DNA from: Heterocephalus glaber
Taxonomy: Eukaryota; Chordata; Mammalia; Rodentia; Bathyergidae
DNA length: 64,000 nt
NCBI RefSeq assembly: GCF_000247695.1
Contig: NW_004624843.1
Span: 803,647 to 867,646 of the forward strand
Direction of reading: 5' to 3'
The first letter of the stretch is position 1, and every line of letters starts with the position of its first letter. The position numbers and the translations under genes are program-made. Of this stretch, positions 23,867 to 35,552 are shown one piece after another. Under the pieces are notes generated by a model. The model ran no database searches, had not been told where the DNA came from, and saw only the letters and a list, made by a program, of their open reading frames with translations.

Positions 23867-24045
23867 GAACAGTGTGTTCCAAATGCTTTACATGCATTAA
23901 CTCAATTTTTCCTCACATCAGTCCTGGGAGATAGGTGTCATTGTTATTTCCTTTTATACAGATGAGGAAACTTAGACAAACTGTTGCCCAAGGTCATGTG
24001 GTTAGCTAGTAGAAAAATCAGATTATCAATTCTTATAGTAAGGAG
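23867..24045 (-). mobile_element. MIR SINE
   Basis: The plus strand reads the MIR reverse complement: 'aatgctttacatgcattaactcaat', 'cctcacatcagtcctgggag', 'cagatgaggaaacttagac', 'ttgcccaaggtcatgtgg' and 'ttagctagtag'. The 121-codon frame at 23984-24349 starts inside it and shows no domain. Confidence 0.8.
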
Positions 24046-26849
24046 ACAGACCGGAACCTTCTGCTTCACAGGATGCTTTCTGGACAATTCCAGCCTGATC
24101 AATTTTCTTACAATGTTTTTGGAAGGAAGAGATCTAATTGCATATCAGACACACCAGCCATATTGTGAGAATGGAGAGGACTTTGAGAAGAAAAAAAGGA
24201 TGAGTGAATCAAAATTCCTGCAGTACAGAGATCACTTAATTAGACTTCAGAGGACTCTGAGTTTTTCTATAGCTTTGCCATTCAAGTCGGAGGTAATTTT
24301 GGATAGGTCATCCCAAGTTCCTTATTTTTCTCATTGGACAGTAGGGTAATAATGCCTATTTTAAAGGATCACTGGGAAAATTATATTAGAAAGAAAGCCA
24401 GAAAGTGTTTGATGCCAGTAGATCCTTGTACAAATTAAAGGAACTGTTGATTCTTCACAGTCTTGTGGTAGGACAGACTGGCTGGTAGAGTAATGGCATG
24501 GAATCTGTTGAGAAGTCTTGGTGAGGGTTAGCATAAGACTTGAAGTGGCTTCCATGATCTGAGGGGATTCAACATTGGCCAAGTTGAGATATGGAGGAGA
24601 AAGTGAACAGGATCTCCTTAACTATGGAAGTTTTAGGTTCCTAGACTTTTTTTCTACATGTTTAGTACTGATTGAGAACCTATACCAGTGAATAAAGTAA
24701 TTTTCCCCTAAGTTTAGAAGTCAAGTTTATTTTTTTAATTTGCAAGACTTGGGAATCACAAGCCAGAACTGACATTGTTCAATGTTCTGAGTAAAGATCT
24801 CCAGAGAAGATGCAAAATTCTCCCCAGTAACTTCTTCCAGCCCCTTGCAATGAAGCTGAGTCCCCTTTAGCTGCAGTCCATGTTCCTGACTTGCTTCAGG
24901 AGGGTACAGCTGGTCTGCAATCTCCATGTAACATCCGTTCATGGATGTATTAAACCATCATGCATATTATCTGTGTTACATATTCTGAAAGTGGCAGGCT
25001 CTTAGCATTACCAGCAGTCATTTTTCAGTCCTGTGCAAAATATACCCCTGGGAGCTCTTAGCAGATGCTTGGTAAAATTATAGAAAGAAACAAGAAAAAA
25101 GACTTTCCCCTGCTATGAATACACAGTGAGTATATCATTCAAAAAGGGCCACAAGGCATCTCAAAGTCTCTAAAAACTAGGAAAGGTGTTATTTTTGTGA
25201 TTATCCTTGTCCAAGAAAAATGACATATGTGTTAAATCCCAAGCAAATATGTCATGTTACATAGGAGAACATGTTAATATCATAGCAATTATATCTTATG
25301 CATACTAAAGTATTGCTTTTAAAATAAAGATCTTGTATTCTTACCTCTAAACAAGCAGGAGCAAATCTTATGTAGCAACGCAAATAAGGAAGCAAGGAAA
25401 GAGAAAGAAGGAAGAAGTGAAAGAGAAAGGGAGGGAAGAGAGGAAGGGGAGGAGGAACAGAAGGGAATGTAAAATTTTTTTCAAATTGCCACATTTTAAA
25501 CCTGTCCTCTCCAAAATTCAGGAATTACCAATGTTATAGTACTGAGAAATAAGCCTGTTAAGGGGTGATTAGGCTCTCAGGACTCCTCCTTCCTGAATAG
25601 GATTAAGGTCTTTACCACAGAGCCTTCACACAGCATTTGGCTGGCTTGCCCTTCACCTTCCACTGTATGAGGGTACAGCTCTCGCCCTTCTAAAGGGTGA
25701 AGAAATAAGGATAGGCAGAGAGAGCAGCCTTCATCAGTCAACTGAACTTGCCAGCCCTTTGATCATGGACTTTGCAGACCTATGAGAAAACAACCTTCTC
25801 TTGTTTATATATTATGTACTCTGTGGTATTTTGCTAAGTGGCACAAAGAAACTAATATATCTGCATTCATGTAAAATGTAATTTTATAGCATTTTACTTG
25901 TTCTTTTTTATTTTCTGCTTCATCGTTCGTAATACCTGTGCTGGATGGAGTGAACCAAAATGAAAGGCATATATAGAATAAGAGGAAGAAAACATATTTC
26001 CTTGAAGAAATGCTAATCACTGCCACCTTGCATTCATTCATCACTGTGTGAGCTCTGTTCACAACAACTAATGATTCTTTTTCTAATTCAACGGAAATAG
26101 AAACCATGATCTTACTATTGTGTTTCTGGAAGTGGACAGTTTCTCCCTCCACCTAGTGATTTTCAAATTCCTCTATCACACATATCCTTCTGAGTGTAAG
26201 TCAAAATTCATACCAGAGCAGTTGAGAAAAGCTATGAGTTCACTACTTCTGTAATTTCCTTAAGGGTTAACCTGTGTTGGTGCTTCTGAGAAGAAAAGGA
26301 GGTTCCAAGTTAGGTAATCATAAGCATTTTAGTAACTAACTGTCAAGGAATACTAAAAGAGATGGATTTCCATTGATACCCTACAAAGGAAGAGTGAGCT
26401 CCTACATGCCAGAAAACCCAGGACTGAGACTGAGGAACAGAGAAAGGTAGGCACTTAATGGACATGAATTTCAGATATGTTGTTCCATGCATGATACTAT
26501 ATGCCTGCGAATATCTTCCTCCTTACCACCTAAAGATATCAATGCTGTCACCAAAGATAACCATTCTTTATATCAAGTACTGTTACTGTTCCTTGACAAT
26601 TCCAAGCAATACACAGACACTCAAAATGATTGAAGGTACAGACATTATTTTTAAAAATGTAAAACTCTTTTTAATTTTCCAACCCATCATTTGCATGTTT
26701 TCTTCCTAGAATTATGAGGACTTTTTTGCTTGTTTGTTTGTTTTTGCTTAAACATTTGAAATGTGTTGTCTTGCAGTTCTGGAATTCAGAAGTTCAAGAG
26801 CAAGGTATTATCAGAGGATATTTTTTACAACTATGAGGGTTATTCTTTT
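24046..26849. other. Unassigned sequence
   Basis: No gene is visible. A GA-rich simple stretch lies at 25380-25470. Frames at 24361-24582, 24727-24942 and 25805-26152 (a 115-codon reverse frame with a hydrophobic run) have no recognisable domain. Confidence 0.4.
25380..25470. repeat. GA-rich low-complexity tract
   Basis: It is almost pure purine, made of 'gaagg', 'aaag' and 'ggaag' type units. It produces a proline/leucine/phenylalanine-rich reverse frame that is not a gene. Confidence 0.85.
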
Positions 26850-27455
26850 CTTAATAAATTCGGATTTTTGTGTAAATGCAGCACTTTTCATTTAAGATAA
26901 CATCTGACACATCTTCCATACCATCAAACACTGTGCAAAACTGTGAATTGATGGATGTTATTTTATAGTGCAGACATAACATCAGCTCATCAATCATCCC
27001 TCTATTGTTAGATAGCTGGGTTGGTTCTAATTTTCCAATATTAAAATAAATATGCAGTAGCAATACTTGTATATAAATCCTTATGTCTCTAATAATGTCC
27101 TTAGAATATATACCTGAACATTACATTAGCAAGTCAGAGAAAATGCATATTTTAAAGTTCTTGTTCCAAAATATCAAATTGTCCTTTGGAAAGAGTGGGC
27201 CTATCTAGTTGAACCAGTTGAGTGAAAGGTCTCCACCTTCTGTACCCATAGAAGCCACTGTTATATTTATCTTTGGCAATTTAAGAGTGGTAGAATGGCA
27301 TGGTATTGTTAGATTCCCGTCCATTTCCTTAACCATTACTCTAGCTGAAAGTTATTATTTAATATTCCCTTCCAGTGATAACAGTCAAACTATTGTTACC
27401 ACGAATTTACTCGGTACATTGTTTATTCATCTGAGGGACAAACGAAAAGAGAAGA
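26850..27455 (-). mobile_element. Old L1 (L1M-type) ORF2 fragment
   Basis: The plus strand reads reversed L1 ORF2 3' sequence: 'catccctctattgttagatag', 'ctgggttggttctaattttcc', 'atgcagtagcaatacttgtatataaatcc', 'caaattgtcctttggaaagag' and 'tatttatctttggcaattta'. The reading frame is destroyed. Confidence 0.65.
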
Positions 27456-27499
27456 GGTGCACTTGAATCCTTGGATTTGGTTTACTTCTTTTTGGTAAC

Positions 27500-27934
27500 T
27501 GTGATGGTTAATCTTGACTAAATTGAGAAATGCCTAGGGAATGAGTAAAACACGCTTCTAGATGTGCCAGAGATGATCAGATCAGTGCATTAATCTTCAT
27601 GAGGTCATAATGTGATGGCATTATTAGGAGGTGGTGGAAACAGAGGCAGCGGCTGGCTGGAAGAAGTGGGTCATGGGAGCCTGACCTTGGGGACACTATC
27701 TGGTCCCTCTGTCCTTCCTTGGGCTCTTCTACTCTTTGTCTCTGTGTCCTGTCTCTGTTTCAGCCATGAGGTCAGCAGCTTTCCTCTGCCAATCCCTTTG
27801 CCATACTGTTTCTGCTTTGGAGCCGGCCAACCATGGACTGAGACCTCTGAAACCCTGAGCCAAAATAAGTCTTTGCTCCTTTAATTTTTGTATGTTAAGT
27901 ATTTTATCCTGGCAACAGAAAGCCAACTAACACA
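27500..27934 (+). mobile_element. Solo MaLR (ORR1-like) LTR
   Basis: It starts 'tgtgatggttaatcttgac', runs through 'tggcattattaggaggtggtgg', 'tggagccggccaaccatgg', 'ctctgaaaccctgagccaaaataag' (a weak polyadenylation-type region) and ends 'aaagccaactaacaca'. The flanks are 'gtaac' (27495-27499) and 'ataac' (27935-27939), a 5-bp duplication with one mismatch, as expected for ERVL/MaLR. Frames at 27612-27926 are shadows. Confidence 0.85.
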
Positions 27935-28298
27935 ATAACCTTTTCATTTCTAATGCCAATTTGACTTATGAACTCTGAGTAATAAAAATTAAAACATTAA
28001 CTTACAAGTGTTGATTACAGTGAATCATTTAAGGATGTGAATATAATAAACAGATTCTTAGGAATACCAAGGATATTTTCATAAAGTTTCAAAAATATAT
28101 CTTCTAAAGCCTAGTTAAGTTGACCTGCTGTGAGAATACCTCAATAATCCATCCCTGTGGTTTGTGTGGTCTTAATTTCAAGAATCTAATGTCAATCTTT
28201 GTATTTCAAATAATACGTTTTATCATCTTGTGTGCTAGATATTGTTATAAGAACAATGGTAACAAAAACAAGTTGTAACACCCCCATACACAGCGTAA
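27935..28298. other. Unassigned AT-rich sequence
   Basis: No gene or nameable repeat is visible. Confidence 0.45.
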
Positions 28299-28299
28299 T

Positions 28300-28319
28300 C
28301 CTAACCCTAACCCTAACCC
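28300..28319. repeat. Short interstitial telomeric tract (CCCTAA)n
   Basis: Just over three perfect CCCTAA units occur ('cctaaccctaaccctaaccc'), preceded by 'cagcgtaat'. On the minus strand this is TTAGGG, the vertebrate telomere repeat. It sits in otherwise unique sequence far from any visible chromosome end. Confidence 0.9.
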
Positions 28320-28644
28320 ACACTCTAATTTGACCAGTTTCTCTCTCTTTGCCATTTGGAAAATTTACCTGCACCACTGTTTTTCAGAACTACCTTCAAT
28401 TGGGACTACAGCACAGCACAGTCCATTTTCAACTTGTACCCACAAACCAAGCTGCCCAGTCAGGAAACACAGATGGTTTATAGATGGTTTACTGGTAACC
28501 ACAGCCGTGAGGGGTAAAACAGGCAACATAGTACCTTTGTGCACAAAGGAGGAATCCTTATCCTTTGCCCTCTGGGCTCTTCTCCTATGCAGTCTAATAG
28601 TAGCACAATCTCTTGCTGGTGAACTGCTGCCGGTTCTATCAACC

Positions 28645-28943
28645 CTATAACCTGGTGGTTCTGAAAGAATCTAGGTCATGATGTGTTCTGGTCACATAGT
28701 CATATGCTGTCTCTATCTGTGCACAATATGTGACAGCAGCCAACACAATGAACAGAGCACCACCTACTGCTACACATGTCATGGTCAGGTTCCAGATCCT
28801 TCGGGTCATTGTTCCTCTGTGGGGCTTTTCATAAACTCTACCGGGTGTCTTTTTCACTCTAGTACCATTGAGTCCGCTAAGTTGTATGATCCAAGTGACA
28901 TAGCTGGTTGCACAGCAACTGGGCTTGCTGAAGACCTTTTACT
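28645..28943 (-). pseudogene. Unidentified degenerate reading frame with one hydrophobic segment
   Basis: The minus strand is open for about 100 codons between a TAA near 28941 and a TAG at about 28645. The first ATG is near 28797 (MTRRIWNL). A strongly hydrophobic stretch of about 20 residues (TCVAVGGALFIVLAAVTYCA) follows and would suit a membrane helix, preceded by a basic MTRR segment. I cannot name a family. It could be a worn host retrocopy, an old retroviral remnant, or chance. No promoter, splice sites or poly(A) tail are recognisable around it. Confidence 0.25.
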
Positions 28944-29544
28944 GCTCTGGGCCCCAGTCAGAGCTGGTAGTCTGCTGTTTAAGTTAGGAAATGGTCAGGA
29001 CAGCATATCCAAATGTGGCGTACGTTAGCAACAGAAGATACCGACAATGCATTGTACGACTTTATCAGAGGTAGACTATAAAAGGTGCAATAGTGCAGTT
29101 TCTTAAGATATTTCACAGCACATACCAGACCATAAGACTCTTACAACTTCACTGATGTAGTAGGCTCTTGAAACTTGGCACTTTTCTTCCATCCTCTGGA
29201 ATATATGTAATTCACTAAGGACTCCAAGTACTGTTTATATGATTTCTCCAGCACACTGGACCTTGGTTCTTGATTCTGCAGAATGTTCAGGTCCAGCTCC
29301 CTTTTGACTTCATGATAACAAAAGCGAAGAGGCTAACTAGCCCTGAGGGGAAAAAAACAAATATTGTTTGCCCCATATGAATGGAAATTGTTTCTAATTC
29401 TACTTCCTGATGGGAATAGGAAAAATAAATGCATTCATCAGATAAATCTTTGCATATCTTATACCAGGACCATTTTAATCTGCTCTACCAAACTAACTGA
29501 TTGGGTCCAACAACTGTAATTGAGGCTATGACTTGGTCAGGCTT
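28944..29544. other. Unassigned sequence
   Basis: No gene is supported. The 116-codon plus-strand frame at 28678-29028 is the opposite strand of the degenerate frame and shows no domain. Confidence 0.4.
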
Positions 29545-29755
29545 CCTCAAAGTTCCTCACTGAGACCTTACAGTAAGTTATTTAACCTTTTTAGACCAAT
29601 TTCTACATGCATCAGTTGGAGATTATTATAGTATTTAAATCATCCTGTTATGGTAAGGATTAAATTTAGAAAATTTATACAAATTACATATATATATATA
29701 TATATATATATGAGTAGCACATAGTACCAAGTTAATAAATATCAACCTTTGCCTA
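29545..29755 (+). mobile_element. MIR SINE interrupted by (TA)n
   Basis: It follows MIR order: 'cttacagtaagttatttaacc', 'gcatcagttggagattattatag', 'taaggattaaatttag', then 'gtagcacatagtaccaagttaataaatatc'. A (TA)11 run at 29689-29710 lies inside it. Confidence 0.7.
29689..29710. repeat. (TA)11 microsatellite
   Basis: It is a pure alternating TA run within the MIR element. Confidence 0.95.
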
Positions 29756-30810
29756 TCTGTTTCAACACTGTATGGCTAAAACTCAGTTTAGTTTACTAAA
29801 ATTCAACAAGTACCATTTTCTATTACATAAAAGATGAAGGGAAATGAATTTGGTAATTAGGCTGGGGCACAATCATGCTAATATAAAAAACAGGGTTAAT
29901 TTCGATATTACCAACACTGCCATTGGTTGCAATTATTATGCACTTTATAAATGAAATACATAATTATTAAGGCAAAAAAAATGCTCAGAATTCACTAATC
30001 TAAAGTCTATGCCCTTTGCTATAGCTGCACTATCCAGAGTTTAGAGCTATCGTGCACATAGAACAGCTGTACCAAGGCTTGCTTGCCCCCTAGAACAGGA
30101 ACTAACTATAACAGCTAACCCTTTGATTCTGTGAGTACCTGTCAAATCTTAGCACATTTCTGCCTTCAGAGTCATATCTGTCATGATACTTTCCCCACTG
30201 TGCGAGAAAATCAACAGTTACATGGGAAAATGAAGTTCTATGAAGAGAGTGGGATTTCCCCCCTTGCTCAAAATGGAAAAAGAGAAGCCACCTCGGCTAG
30301 CACATCTATGGCTCCTTGGCCACAAATCAATGGTTCACTGCCCAGTCTAGGGTTCCTCCCCCTTTCAATAGCACTAGGACAGGCTTAGCAAAGGGAAACA
30401 AAGCTGATGCAGAGATGAGCATTTCTCATTATGATGATAGCCTTGCTACCTGCAGGCCAGACCAGGGGGAGTGGTGTGTGAGAGTTACAGTCAGCCTTCT
30501 GGCTCCCTGGGTGACACACATGCTGCTCACCCCTTTATGGAGAAAGTGCAACTTATAAAAGAACTAGGTCAATGGGACAGAGGCTGAGCACCTGCCTGCA
30601 CTTTGAGCTGGCAGGGACAATCACCACATTCTGTGCTGCAGAATCGCAGGGAGGGCTGTTTATAAACCAGCCAAAGGAGGAAGCTTCTTTCAAAGGAAAA
30701 ATCACTGGAGGAATTCCAGTTGCCTGGCACACAATCTGTTCCCTGTCTTCATCTTCCTGGGGACCTTGTGGTAAGTGATGCAGAAAAGACCACTACAGAG
30801 AGAAAACACT
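29756..30810. other. Unassigned sequence
   Basis: It is moderately GC-rich in places (30290-30780), with several 60-85 codon frames, but no domain or exon structure that I can support. Confidence 0.4.
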
Positions 30811-30830
30811 AGAGGGGGAGAAGGAGAGAG

Positions 30831-30876
<46 letters not shown>

Positions 30877-30888
30877 GGAGAGAGAGGG
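30811..30888. repeat. (GA)n microsatellite
   Basis: The run of GA dinucleotides with some GGAG interruptions spans about 78 bp. It generates repetitive RE/SL frames on both strands that are not genes. Confidence 0.95.
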
Positions 30889-32346
30889 ATCATGGGTGGT
30901 AAGATAGCATACCCAATGTATCAGCAGCGTCACTCATGGGTTCATGGGTGCATTTCTTCTTACACTGCTGAACACCTACAAGTTATGTGAAAGTTATGCA
31001 ATGACTATCCTGGAGGTCTGTTTCATTTGCAATCCCTGCCTATTTACAGGTATTTCAGTGCTTAATAAATCACACCAGCACAGCAATGGAAAGGCCTGTG
31101 CTGGATTTTCTGAGAAGCTCTAAGTCAAACATTTACTGCAGATTCAGAAGGGTGGGACAGATCCCAATCACAGTTGCAATGCACAGTTGTCAAACACCTT
31201 GTTGATTTTGCACAACTCCCCCACAGGACAAAGATGTGCCACACTGCCGTGTAGCTCTTCAGCACACAGAAGAGTCCAGTGAGACCACTGGAGCAATTAG
31301 TTTTCATATTAGCACTGACTATAAATCATTCTATGGCTGAATACTGTTTTACAATTTTCCTGCGACTTTGCTTTACAAAGCTTAGGATGCAACTGCACTA
31401 TTGATAAAAATGACCACAGTTTTAAAAATTTACACATGCAGACAGACACGCACACACACATGCAAGTATTTCATTTAAATCAAACATCACTGATTTTACT
31501 CCTGAAGCCTGGTAAGTGAAAAGGAGAAAGACAGAGAGACAAAGAGTGAAGAGAGAACCCAAGTGGCTCCTGCCACTCTGTTTAAATGGGTTTTTCTTTT
31601 CCTCAAAGGTTAGGAAGATTATTTTGGTATGCTTCTGCAAGACCCTAAAGATCATCACCACCGCTTTTCATAACTGTGCATAGAAGTTCAACCTCGGTTC
31701 CAAGGTAAATGTGAGGCTGAGCTGGTAATACGGGCCTAACATGGATAAGGTTGCAGATTTTAAGGAACAAAACGCGTGCCGCGTGCCTTTAAGTTCCTCC
31801 CCATGAGTCACATTGTAGGCAGACTGGTCTTACCTAACTCAGGCTGCTTTGGACAGTTTAATCCCAACCTACTGTATTGAGCATTCCTCATTCTTACATT
31901 CCACTGACCCTAATCTTTTAAATCTCTCCCTCCGCTCCCCTTTTCTACATTCCTTGGATGAATCAAGCTTTGGTAATTCAGGATTAATTAGCATATTTAC
32001 CTTGGGTCACTCTGGGATACACAAAGCCATTCTAGTGCTCAGTGTCTTTGTCTTCCCCAAGGATGGAAATAGGTGACATAGAAACCCAGATACTGGAAAA
32101 CTGTCATGTCCTAGATGCTAAATTTAAAGTGCAAAATTTAGCAAATAAAAACATAGAGTGTGTCATAAATTCTAACATCAAGAAAACAATATCTTTGTGC
32201 ATGTCTCATACAATATTTGAATATATTTATACCAAAATTTATTTGTTGTGTATCTGAAATTCAAATTTAATTGGATATTCTGTATGTTAGGTGGCAAACT
32301 TAGCTGTATGGGAGCATGGTAAAGAGAAATCCAAAGCTTAATCAAT
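30889..32346. other. Unassigned sequence
   Basis: I see no gene or nameable repeat. A few AT-rich frames (31849-32257) show no domain. Confidence 0.4.
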
Positions 32347-32360
32347 AATAACCCAAGAAG
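32347..32360. repeat. SINE target duplication, left
   Basis: The string 'aataacccaagaag' recurs at 32448-32460 as 'aataacccagaag' (one base shorter), bracketing an ID SINE. Confidence 0.85.
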
Positions 32361-32447
32361 AGGCCCGGGGATTTAGCTCAGTGGCACCGCACCTGCCTGG
32401 GAAGCGCAAGGTCCTGAGTTCAATCCCCAGTACCAAAAATAAAAAAA
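32361..32447 (+). mobile_element. ID-type SINE (tRNA-derived), relatively young
   Basis: An 87-bp element starts at 'aggcccggggatttagctcag'. It has a good pol III A box (TAGCTCAGTGG, 32374-32384) and B box (GAGTTCAATCC, 32416-32426), then 'ccagtacc' and an A-rich tail. It resembles tRNA-Ala, the source of ID elements. A near-perfect 13-14-bp target duplication flanks it, so it is a fairly recent insertion. Confidence 0.9.
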
Positions 32448-32460
32448 AATAACCCAGAAG
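32448..32460. repeat. SINE target duplication, right
   Basis: It matches 32347-32360 apart from one missing A. Confidence 0.85.
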
Positions 32461-32596
32461 GGGCTCACAGTGCAGGTTTATGGAATAATAGAAGATCCAA
32501 GAGTTGCCTTGGAGCTAAGAGGAAGGAAGCCTGTAACAAAGTGAAAAAATCAAGTCACATGCTCACCCTTCCATTGCCCAATGCCCAAGGCCAACA

Positions 32597-33140
32597 TTTT
32601 TTTTTCCCCCTTAAATTATTTTATTGGTACATGTTAGGTATACAATACGTTTACATTTATCACTGGGTGCTTGAACCTGTACATGATGTATCTCGATTCT
32701 TATTTTTTCCCCATTCCCTGTGTGCCCTTCACCCCCTCCACCCTTCCCTATTTACATAGACTTTGTTTCCATTTTTTTTCTTTTCTCATTTTCCCTTTCC
32801 CTTCTTTCCTTTCCCCTTCCTCTCCCGCCACCCCTACCCCTTTGGACCTTTTCTTCATATTTCAAATTATCAATTATTCATTTTAATCCTTTTAATCCTT
32901 AATTACACTTTCAGTTTCTCACACTAGAGAAACTATTCGGTATTTATACATGTGTGTTCTGTTTATTTCACTTAAGAGTATCACCTCAATTTGCATCCGT
33001 TTAGCTATAAATGTCTCTAGTTTCTCATTCTTTATGGCTGAGTCATCCTGCATTTTATAAAAAACCACATCTTCTTTATCCAGTTTCCAGGTGATGGGCA
33101 CTTGGGCTGTACACACTCTGGCTTCAACACAGCCATGAGC
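32597..33140 (-). mobile_element. 5'-truncated L1: 3' UTR and end of ORF2
   Basis: The plus strand carries the reverse complement of the L1 3' region: T-run, 'attggtacatgttaggtatac', 'cactgggtgcttgaacctg', the polypyrimidine tract (32710-32850), 'tctcacactagagaaactattc', 'tttatggctgagtcatcctg' and 'ttatccagtttccaggtgatgg'. It is one of the same subgroup as 2104 and 17694. The open frames at 32541-32902 and 32919-33146 come from it. I found no clear target duplication. Confidence 0.9.
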
Positions 33141-34628
33141 CTCCACTGCAAATCAAGCAGACTTGCCTTGTAAGAGGAAACCTCTTAACTGTCCCTTGCG
33201 TAGACAGGGCTATGAGTGTGGAGCTATGTAGAATTACCCAGGATACATTCCCAGGCAGATCTCAATTGGTTTACTCACACTGTGCACAAAACAAAATTTT
33301 AAAAACTCAAAAAACTTAAAAATCATGGAATTCCAATGTTTTCATCAGGTAACTAAGTTGGGGGCTTGATCATTAATGATTCTCTAATAATGGCCTTAAA
33401 ATATGGCTCATACTGTGCATTCAGCCCTCCAAGAATGTACATTCTCTCCTTGACTCTTCCAGTTAAATGATGCATAAATCACATGTCATCATTTTTATAT
33501 ACATTGAAAGGTTCCATATTGGAGAAGTGAAATTAAAAATTACTAAAATATATGCACAAAATTAAATTCTTGCTTTGGTAGAAACTACTGATGACTTGAA
33601 TTTGAAGTCCTACACTCCCACATAATGCTGCCAAAGTTGCACAATTCTAATTGAGCACAATTTGTGGAATTCCTGCCACTTTCGGGAAGCATACTTGATG
33701 ACCGGTGTGGTCTTAATGCGGTCCTGGTTTCAAAAGCTTTTTGTTTATGAATTACTTTTGGCTTAGCTTCTTCATTTACGCTGGACTTTGTTGTGGATTA
33801 TTTGGTTAACCCCAGAGTGTGTAGTGATCTATGTTTCCATCAACAGCATTTCAAGACCGCAATTTTGCAATCACTAGACTTTAAGGCATGTATATGTTGC
33901 GATTGAAATACAAGTCATCTAGTCCAGTTTGCGAAGGCAAACCACAAAAATGTGTTTGTAGGGTGACACATTCAATCATAATACTCTATTCCCTTTCCTC
34001 TGTAGAATGGGAATGGATAAGGTAGGTGGGCTATGGAGTCTTTTATCCTGCCAGTCAGCACGACTGTCAAAACTAGTTTGAGAAATACTTTTCCAGAGCA
34101 ATGGTTTTCACCCCTGATCAGGTGATACTAAATGTTAATACATTTAATGAATTTAATGATAGTACATGACCAAATGTTTTCACCTATCAAGCAATATTCC
34201 ATATCAAGAAATACTAAATTATGATACATCAAGTTTCAACTGAAAACTATGTCCCTAATGTTCTTTTTCATTATTAAGCTAAACATGATTGACTCTTTCC
34301 AATTCTTTTTCCATGAATATTTGTCTCCTCTTCTTTTTCTTTATTATACTTATCAGTAGTTAGTTGCTAGCAATCAAGTAGTGACAAAAGCCAGATCTTT
34401 TAGAAAGTCTGTAGGAAAAAAAATCTCTTTAGATTAACAAATTGTTTTCCATTTAACTTCTTTTTCCAACAAACTGGAAAAATTTGTCTAGTCTTCCATT
34501 TATAGCTATGTCACTTTGGGGTTTTTTAAGAGCAAAAACCACATGTTACAAACTATTAGAGAATTGTGAAATTGATGCAATTAGTACTTACTGGTATTTT
34601 TAAATTTTTTTGTGAAAACTTTGCTTTA
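33141..34628. other. Unassigned AT-rich sequence
   Basis: No gene or nameable repeat is visible. Confidence 0.45.
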
Positions 34629-34638
34629 GTTGTGTGTG

Positions 34639-34670
<32 letters not shown>

Positions 34671-34683
34671 CATGTGTGTGTGT
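34629..34683. repeat. (TG)n microsatellite
   Basis: It is an alternating TG run with single CG and CATG interruptions. The CVCV-rich frame at 34634 is an artefact of it. Confidence 0.95.
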
Positions 34684-34763
34684 TGCTTCTAGGCCACAAG
34701 TAAAATGTCTTTTTTGTCCAATAGGAGAGTCTTGGTTAAAAAGTTGGGAAACCATCACTCTAG

Positions 34764-34930
34764 GAGAGTGTTTCTCAAACTTTAAAATGCCTTTTTTAAA
34801 AACCTATGCATCTTATTATAATGTAGTTTTGACTCATCAGGAATGAGGTGGAGTCTCACATTACACACTTCAGTAAAACTCTTAGAGGATTATGATGCTG
34901 CCATTGTATGAAACCACACTGTGCGTAGCA
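34764..34930 (+). mobile_element. MER5A-type hAT MITE
   Basis: The order 'agtgtttctcaaactttaaaatg', 'ttttgactcatcaggaatgagg', 'agtctcacattacacac' and 'gaaaccacactgtgcgtagcag' follows MER5A, a small non-autonomous hAT (Charlie-related) DNA transposon. Non-coding fossil. Confidence 0.7.
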
Positions 34931-35269
34931 GGGACCTCCACAGAGGAGACCAACCCTCTAGAGGAAAGGTGAATGAAACTCTAAATTGTCTGCTCAGGAC
35001 ATCCAGCCACAAGAGGAGCCTACAACCACAGCATCTGACTCAGGTGATTCTTTTATCAAACAACTGAGCCTGCTTGCCTAGTGTCTGTGCCTGCTTACCT
35101 CTTCTGTCTTGCTTTCTCTCCTAGATGAGTCATTCAAAAACAGGAAAATATTGTGGGCCTCATATCACAGACATTAAAGAGCTCAAAACTTTTGTAACCA
35201 ACCCAGAAATCCATATTTGATAAGAACTCTGGACTAAAATTACCTAATATCTATTTTCCACCCAGCCAT
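34931..35269. other. Unassigned sequence
   Basis: No gene or nameable repeat is visible. Confidence 0.4.
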
Positions 35270-35545
35270 TGACGTGATCTACTCAGAACACAGATTTGTG
35301 TCTTGGTCCTGCTTAAAACTCTTCAGTGCTTCCTCAGTAACTTCAGATGAATTTCCATCTCTAGTTTATAGACTGAGGACATGCTCTGCTTCCCTCTAGC
35401 CTTCCTCCACTCCAGATCTCAGAACCCAGCATACCTTTTCAAATCATGCATTGTTCTTACCTGTTGAAGTGTAAATTCTTATCTGGATAAGGTCCGTTTA
35501 CCCTCCAATATGCCCCTCCAGGAGCTTTCCTAACTACTCCTTTTC
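35270..35545 (+). mobile_element. L2 LINE fragment
   Basis: The motifs 'ctgcttaaaactcttcagtgc', 'atgctctgcttccctctagcc', 'tcctccactccagatctcag' and a 'tttcaaatcatgcattg' block follow the L2 3' region. It is immediately followed by an MLT1 LTR. Confidence 0.6.
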
Positions 35546-35552
35546 TGGTCCT

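Noticed and set aside
28300..28319. A true telomere or chromosome end
   Set aside because: Only about three units are present, with ordinary unique sequence and old repeats on both sides.
30702..30990. Repetitive RE and SL proteins on opposite strands
   Set aside because: They are translations of the (GA)n microsatellite.
32361..32447. A functional tRNA-Ala gene
   Set aside because: The A and B boxes are good, but it lacks a proper acceptor stem and ends in an A-rich tail inside a target duplication, so it is an ID SINE.
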